Position numbers and translations under genes: made by a program. The notes beneath the pieces were generated by a model. It saw nothing but the letters and a program-made list of their open reading frames with translations, made no database searches and was not told the origin of the DNA. From NCBI RefSeq assembly GCF_015776785.2, contig NZ_LFMD02000003.1:62001-126000 (forward strand): a stretch of DNA of 64,000 nucleotides, read 5' to 3'. Positions within the stretch are counted from its first letter, which is position 1. The number at the start of each line of letters is the position of its first letter. This document shows positions 62,011 through 64,000 of the stretch, piece after piece. The DNA comes from Kitasatospora sp. SUK 42. Lineage in GTDB: Bacteria; Actinomycetota; Actinomycetes; Streptomycetales; Streptomycetaceae.

Positions 62011-63500
62011 CACGGCACCTTCCTCTCCACGGTCGGCGCCGGCTCGCCGGGGACGAGCAGGCTCTGCAGGCAGGCCACCAGGCTGCGGGCCTGGATGTTC
62101 AGGTAGTGGCTGTGGCGCAGCAGCTCGACGAGCTGGTGCACGGTCATCCACCGGTAGTCGGGATCGTCGGGGGCGACGTCGGTGTCGGCGTCGCTCTCGA
62201 CGATCAGGTAGCGGTTGCGGGCGTGGTGGAAGCGTCCGCCCTCCTCGGAGAGCACGGACCGGAAGCGGATCCGGCCCGGGTCCGCCGCCTCCACCGCGTC
62301 GAGGAAGCGCGGCCGGGCACTGCCCGGCAGGTGCGCGTAGGAGTCGGGGGTGCACTGGACGGTGGGGGCCAGTTCCACCACGTCCGTGTAGCCGGCCTCG
62401 ACCCGGGCGTGCATCAGGACGTGCAGCACCCCGTCGATGGACCGGGTCAGGAAGGCGACCACGCCGGTGCCGTGCGGTTCGATCATCGGCTGGGCCCACT
62501 GGGCGACCTCCCGGCCGCCGGCCTCCACCCGTACGCCGATGACGTCGAAGAAGGCGCCGCTCTCGTGCGAGATCCGCTCCGGGGTGCGGTGCCAGCCGGG
62601 CAGTCCGGCGAGCGGGACGCGGCGCACCCGAACCTCGGTGCGGGTGCGGGCCTCGGTGATCCAGCTCAGCACGGAGTCCAGCGAGTGCCGGGCCCCGGCG
62701 GACGGGTCGCAGGAGCGGAACAGGGCCGCCCGGAACTCGTCGTCGGGCGGGCCAAGTTCGCGGGCGAGCCGGGCGTCGGCGAACGGCAGGCAGGACAGCA
62801 CGGTCCGGGCGTCCATGTTGACCAGGTCGTCCTCGGCGAGGAGTCGGTGCAGCTCGCCGAGGGTGAACCAGCGGAAGCCCTCGTGCACCTCCACGTCCCC
62901 GTACGCCTCGACCACCATGTTCCGGTTCCGCTTGTGGTGGAAGGCGGAGCCCTGTTCGGACTGGCGCACGTCGACCAGCGGGCCGTCCGGGCCTGGGTCC
63001 CGGAACAGTTCCAGGTACGGTACGGGCCGGCCGCCGTGGACGCCGGTGTAGTTGCTGCGGGTGGCCTGCACAGTCGGCGAGATCTGCAGCCCGTTGGCGT
63101 TGCCGGGTTCGACCTTGGCCTGCATCAGGCAGTGCAGGATCCCGTCGAACTCCTGGACCAGGATGCCGAGGACGCCGATCTCGGGCTGGTTGATGATGGG
63201 CTGGCTCCAGGCCGGCACCGGGCCGTCCGGGATCCGCACCTCCAGGCCCTCCACGGTGAAGAAGCCACCGGTGTGGTGGCGCAGGTTGCCGGTGCCGGGG
63301 TCGGTCCGCCAGCCGGCGAGTTCGTCCAGCGGGACCCGTTCCACCCAGGTGAAGGTGCGCTTCGCGGCCTCGGCGAACCAGTCGTGGAAGTCCTGGCGGA
63401 AGGCGGGCCCGTCGGGCCGGGCGCGGGCCGAGGCGGCGACGCGCAGGGGGGTGGCGGCGGTGCGCCGCCGGCTCGCGGGTCGTGCGGTTGCTTCGGTCAT
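62010..63500 (-). CDS. NDP-hexose 2,3-dehydratase
   Basis: 496 residues from ATG 63500, overlapping the ketoreductase stop (ATGA). Two homologous halves are visible, each with W...G.L.H..G.FF...G and a QP.I..P..G...L block (WSQPIINQPEIGVLG; WAQPMIEPHGTGVVAF), then FHHKRNRNMVVEA / FHHARNRYLIVES. This duplication is typical of TylCVI/EryBVI 2,3-dehydratases, the first step of 2-deoxygenation of dTDP-4-keto-6-deoxyglucose. Confidence 0.93.
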   Translation of the reverse strand: MTEATARPASRRRTAATPLRVAASARARPDGPAFRQDFHDWFAEAAKRTFTWVERVPLDELAGWRTDPGTGNLRHHTGGFFTVEGLEVRIPDGPVPAWSQPIINQPEIGVLGILVQEFDGILHCLMQAKVEPGNANGLQISPTVQATRSNYTGVHGGRPVPYLELFRDPGPDGPLVDVRQSEQGSAFHHKRNRNMVVEAYGDVEVHEGFRWFTLGELHRLLAEDDLVNMDARTVLSCLPFADARLARELGPPDDEFRAALFRSCDPSAGARHSLDSVLSWITEARTRTEVRVRRVPLAGLPGWHRTPERISHESGAFFDVIGVRVEAGGREVAQWAQPMIEPHGTGVVAFLTRSIDGVLHVLMHARVEAGYTDVVELAPTVQCTPDSYAHLPGSARPRFLDAVEAADPGRIRFRSVLSEEGGRFHHARNRYLIVESDADTDVAPDDPDYRWMTVHQLVELLRHSHYLNIQARSLVACLQSLLVPGEPAPTVERKVP

Positions 63501-64000
63501 GCTCGCTCCAGGTGGTCCGTACGGGACGCGTTCCACATGTCCTTGATCGAGGCGGGCAGCTCCACCTGCGGTCGCCATCCCAGCAGCCGGGCCGCGCGGG
63601 CGATGTCGGCGAGGGTCCAGTCACCGCCCCGGGAGTCGACCGGGGCGGTGCGCCGCCGGACCGCGCCGGGCGGCGGGGCCGCGGCGGCGACGAGCAGGTC
63701 GATCAGACGGCTCACGGGTACCACCTCGCCGCGACCCACGTTGATCACCTGGCCGGTCACCGGGGCGGTGGCGGCCGCGAGGACGGCGCCGGCCAGGTCC
63801 CGGACGTCGAGGTAGTCGCGGTGGGCGTCGGCCACGGTCAGCTCGGCCGGGCGGTCCGGGGTGGCGGCGCGCAGCAGGCGGACCGCGGCGCCCAGGAACC
63901 CCGCCGCGGCGCCCGGGCCGCACAGGTTGACGACGCGCAGCACCACGCCGTCCACCGCGCCCTCGCGGGTGGCGCGGAGTACCGCCTCGGCGCCGGCCAG
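63497..64000 (-). CDS. NAD-dependent epimerase/dehydratase (sugar 4-ketoreductase), partial
   Basis: C-terminal ~167 residues only; the gene continues past the right edge. SDR-type end: VVLRVVNLCGPG, HRDYLDVRDLAGAVLAAA, VINVGRGEVVPVSRLIDLLV, RAARLLGWRPQVEL. This is the usual C-terminal half of NDP-sugar 4-ketoreductases/epimerases. First of three overlapping sugar genes here. Confidence 0.85.
   Translation of the reverse strand: MAGAEAVLRATREGAVDGVVLRVVNLCGPGAAAGFLGAAVRLLRAATPDRPAELTVADAHRDYLDVRDLAGAVLAAATAPVTGQVINVGRGEVVPVSRLIDLLVAAAAPPPGAVRRRTAPVDSRGGDWTLADIARAARLLGWRPQVELPASIKDMWNASRTDHLERA

Noticed and set aside
1..64000. tRNA or rRNA genes and an origin
   Set aside because: No cloverleaf-type sequence, rRNA signature or DnaA-box cluster was noticed on either strand.

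Overview
The window looks like a chromosomal segment of a Streptomycetaceae actinomycete (Streptomyces or Kitasatospora type). GC is very high with a strong third-position GC bias, GTG and TTG starts are frequent, and several families are typical of the group: Scr1/DUF397 regulators, AfsR/SARP, ROK, MAB_1171c membrane proteins, a DUF3516 helicase and type II PKS. All calls come from reading the sequence; no database search was run.

Layout. 1-107: edge of a BioF-like gene. 335-5182: a type VII-secretion-like locus (EspC-like protein, 754-aa WXG/DUF6571-like protein, three paralogous membrane-anchored four-cysteine proteins). 5242-12297: Ski2-like helicase, a membrane protein and bioB-bioA-bioD. 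12351-15568: small genes, a regulator fusing Xre/DUF5753 to DUF397, and a MOSC protein. 15857-17293: Xaa-Pro aminopeptidase. 17357-24745: four consecutive minus-strand genes for secreted proteins (NlpC/P60-like, DUF1906, Rpf/lysozyme-like, glycosidase-like). They have unrelated catalytic parts but end in the same five-repeat FG-GAP/VCBS-like module, nearly identical between two of them. This is the most striking feature of the window. 24831-28893: two small proteins and a MAB_1171c / ImmA-IrrE protease / Xre trio, divergent from a LuxR-type regulator. 28926-37278: GNAT, methyltransferase, phenylacetate-CoA ligase, a degenerate adenylation/methyltransferase-like protein, a nonapeptide-repeat protein, ROK and GntR regulators and exonuclease III. 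37770-41483: two trypsin-like secreted proteases and a secreted protein.

41580-50880 is a decayed accessory island. A 5'-truncated group II intron with a clear domain V lies antisense in an IS630 transposase fragment. Fragments of zur, a metal ABC permease, a P450, an rve transposase, an aminotransferase, an IS66 transposase and a serine recombinase follow. An apparently intact MFS transporter / GlxA-type AraC regulator pair sits among them, with a perfect inverted repeat between the two genes, and so does a SAM-methyltransferase-like gene.

51094-64000 is the start of a type II polyketide cluster that runs off the right edge: KS-alpha, chain-length factor, ACP, SARP regulator, monooxygenase, cyclase, SnoaL-like protein and deoxysugar genes (2,3-dehydratase, aminotransferase, N-methyltransferase, 3-C-methyltransferase, ketoreductase). 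Together these predict an aromatic polyketide carrying an N-methylated, C-methyl-branched amino-deoxysugar of the vancosamine type.
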